Shown here: in pieces, positions 63,843-64,000 of the stretch
Layout: each line of letters starts with the position of its first letter
Numbering within the stretch: the stretch's first letter is position 1
The notes under the pieces: generated by a model
Seen by the model: the letters and a program-made list of their open reading frames with translations, nothing else
What the model was told of the DNA's origin: nothing
The model's database searches: none
Made by a program: the position numbers and the translations under genes
Source: Bugula neritina
Lineage: Eukaryota > Bryozoa > Gymnolaemata > Cheilostomatida > Bugulidae
Assembly: GCA_964035545.1 (NCBI GenBank)
Contig: OZ037772.1
Span: 12,279,818 to 12,343,817 of the forward strand
Reading direction: 5' to 3'
DNA length: 64,000 nt

Positions 63843-64000
63843 GTGAGATATACAAATCATTAAATCTTTATAATATATGTTATATTATGTTAGGTATTAC
63901 TTTCTTTCATACTGACATTCTTCAGCCATCACTTTGTGTCATCATCATATATTTTGAAAATTGCTTTTTATGTAGTTTCTATAATTATTATATAATGTAT

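Overview
The window is nuclear DNA of an animal. Genes are interrupted by many GT-AG introns, AATAAA signals follow several stop codons, the DNA is AT-rich, and the products are animal families: stomatin, YIPF5, a tetraspanin, whirlin, RING/B-box TRIM-like proteins and an ankyrin-repeat protein. An invertebrate, possibly an early-branching one, fits the repeat-rich introns and the TRIM and ankyrin expansions, but the species cannot be decided here. No bacterial operons, CRISPR arrays or viral genes were seen.

Layout. 1-3.0 kb: no gene. 3.06-17.97 kb: two stomatin paralogues head to head (minus, then plus) around a shared upstream region. 19.26-21.86 kb: a complete YIPF5 orthologue (plus, 5 exons, 258 aa). 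23.05-26.52 kb: a complete tetraspanin (minus, 8 exons, 260 aa, all introns phase 0). 26.5-32.06 kb: no gene. 32.06-45.16 kb: a complete whirlin orthologue (plus, 25 exons, 1136 aa; HN1-PDZ1-PDZ2-HN2-linker-PDZ3). 45.89-46.23 kb: a MITE with 70-bp inverted arms. 46.43-50.02 kb: a TRIM-like RING-B-box-coiled-coil-propeller gene with one in-frame TAG. 51.95 to about 56.81 kb: a truncated tandem copy of it. 58.61 kb to the window end: an ankyrin-repeat gene that runs off the window, with a tail of tandemly duplicated exon-intron modules.

Exon models were checked by splice consensus and reading phase. The YIPF5, tetraspanin, whirlin and plus-strand stomatin models each sum to a whole number of codons. 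The genes are unrelated housekeeping, membrane-scaffold and innate-immune-like functions and are not a functional cluster.

The most unusual signal is in the introns. Several carry minisatellites whose unit looks like a copy of the neighbouring splice junction, including the first coding bases of the exon. It is clear at three acceptors (one stomatin intron and two YIPF5 introns) and possible at three donors (tetraspanin, whirlin, second TRIM-like gene). A tRNA-derived SINE family and a 31-bp array carrying a Pol III box-A motif inside whirlin are further features.
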